Part shown: piece by piece, positions 29,940 to 30,209 of the stretch
Numbering within the stretch: position 1 is the stretch's first letter
Layout of the letters: every line of letters starts with the position of its first letter
Assembly (NCBI GenBank): GCA_018900995.1
Contig: JAHIFH010000026.1
Span: forward strand, 1 to 30,209
Source of the DNA: Patescibacteria group bacterium
GTDB taxonomy: Bacteria; Patescibacteriota; Microgenomatia; PFEM01; JAHIFH01
Direction: 5' to 3'
DNA: 30,209 nt
The notes under the pieces: generated by a model
Database searches by the model: none
The model's input: only the letters and a program-made list of their open reading frames with translations
Told to the model about the DNA's origin: nothing
Program-made: the position numbers and the translations under genes

Positions 29940-30209
29940 TTGAATCCTCCGGCTAAATCTAATAATTCTTTTTCTGGTTTTTCTGCTAAAACCACATCTG
30001 TTGCTACTAAAATACCTTTCGCCCCTAATTTTAGAGCTGTTTTAACATCTTTTTGGGAATGAACCCCGGCGCCCACCAAAACTGGAATTTTTTTAATTTT
30101 TTTAACAAAATCCCTAATCACCCCTGGCTTGGCAGAAGAAACAGAATCGGTTCGGCTACCAATAAATTCCAGGGGTTCATAAGCAATAAAATCCGGTTTG
30201 CTCTCAACA
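29936..30209 (-). CDS. tpiA: Triosephosphate isomerase, archaeal-type, C-terminal part (start outside window)
   Basis: The frame is open to the window edge; reading from there it gives ESKPDFIAYEPLEFIGSRTD, then SVSSAKPGVIRDFVKKIKKI, VLVGAGVHSQKDVKTALKLG and ILVATDVVLAEKPEKELLDL. The catalytic Glu (AYEPLEFIG), the flexible loop and the GAG phosphate motif follow the short archaeal TIM form (AVEPPELIG...) rather than the bacterial one (AYEPVWAIGTG). It interconverts the two triose phosphates and is the first visible gene of the glycolysis operon. A GTG at 30121 is internal, not the start. Confidence 0.88.
   Translation of the reverse strand, partial: VESKPDFIAYEPLEFIGSRTDSVSSAKPGVIRDFVKKIKKIPVLVGAGVHSQKDVKTALKLGAKGILVATDVVLAEKPEKELLDLAGGFK

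Noticed and set aside
1..30209. CRISPR array
   Set aside because: No regularly spaced direct repeats; the dispersed element copies are kilobases apart and in both orientations.

Overview
The window looks like a chromosomal segment from a small-genome bacterium of the Candidate Phyla Radiation (Patescibacteria), most likely Microgenomates-like; this is inferred from gene content, not from a search. Pointers are the low GC, very tight gene packing with many ATGA start/stop overlaps, a stand-alone 5'-3' exonuclease, a VirD4/TraG-like ATPase with an unknown partner, an archaeal-type triosephosphate isomerase, a shortened phosphoglycerate kinase, a class III (anaerobic) ribonucleotide reductase, and several small families common in such genomes (DUF5667, DUF6485, DUF1653, Mth938-like). 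TGA is a normal stop here, so the recoded-TGA CPR lineages are excluded.

Layout. 1-3946 (minus): an acetyltransferase, FtsH, exonuclease and glycosyltransferase operon. 3990-6788 (minus): an HTH protein whose stop codon lies in the first bases of tRNA-Trp, followed by a promoter, a T-box riboswitch, an aspartate-racemase-family gene and trpS. 6789-7303: a compact control region with overlapping divergent promoters, one driving two tRNA-Met genes and the other a 19-residue cationic peptide ORF with its own terminator. 7304-9613: LmbE-like deacetylase, FtsB/DivIC-like protein, an atypical tyrosine recombinase and tRNA-Ile(UAU). 9615-12298 (minus): the TraG-like ATPase operon. 12345-15499 (minus): nrdD-nrdG-DUF1653. 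15525-17085 (minus): small secreted and membrane proteins. 17219-21974 (plus): two tandem class A penicillin-binding proteins, met convergently by a penicillin-recognising serine hydrolase. 22850-24615 (minus): small metabolic and radical SAM genes. 24711-30209 (minus): a lower-glycolysis operon (tpi, LOG-like, pgk, gap, deoC, fba, pfkB).

Three things go beyond ordinary annotation. First, a dispersed element of about 50 bp, made of two hairpins, occurs four times. One copy is inserted in frame inside the exonuclease gene, two others lie just upstream of genes where one ends in the -10 box, and the arms of the second hairpin differ in sequence between copies yet stay self-complementary. Second, many operon-leading genes have a -10 hexamer only 6-9 nt before the start codon, which implies leaderless mRNAs, and tRNA-Ile appears to start transcription at its mature 5' end. 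Third, the 19-residue peptide ORF at 6922-6981 has a near-consensus promoter and a strong terminator of its own and matches nothing I recognise.

Functionally the window covers translation supply (trpS, four tRNAs), wall synthesis and division (two PBPs, serine hydrolase, FtsB), fermentative sugar and deoxynucleoside breakdown (glycolysis plus DeoC) and anaerobic dNTP synthesis.
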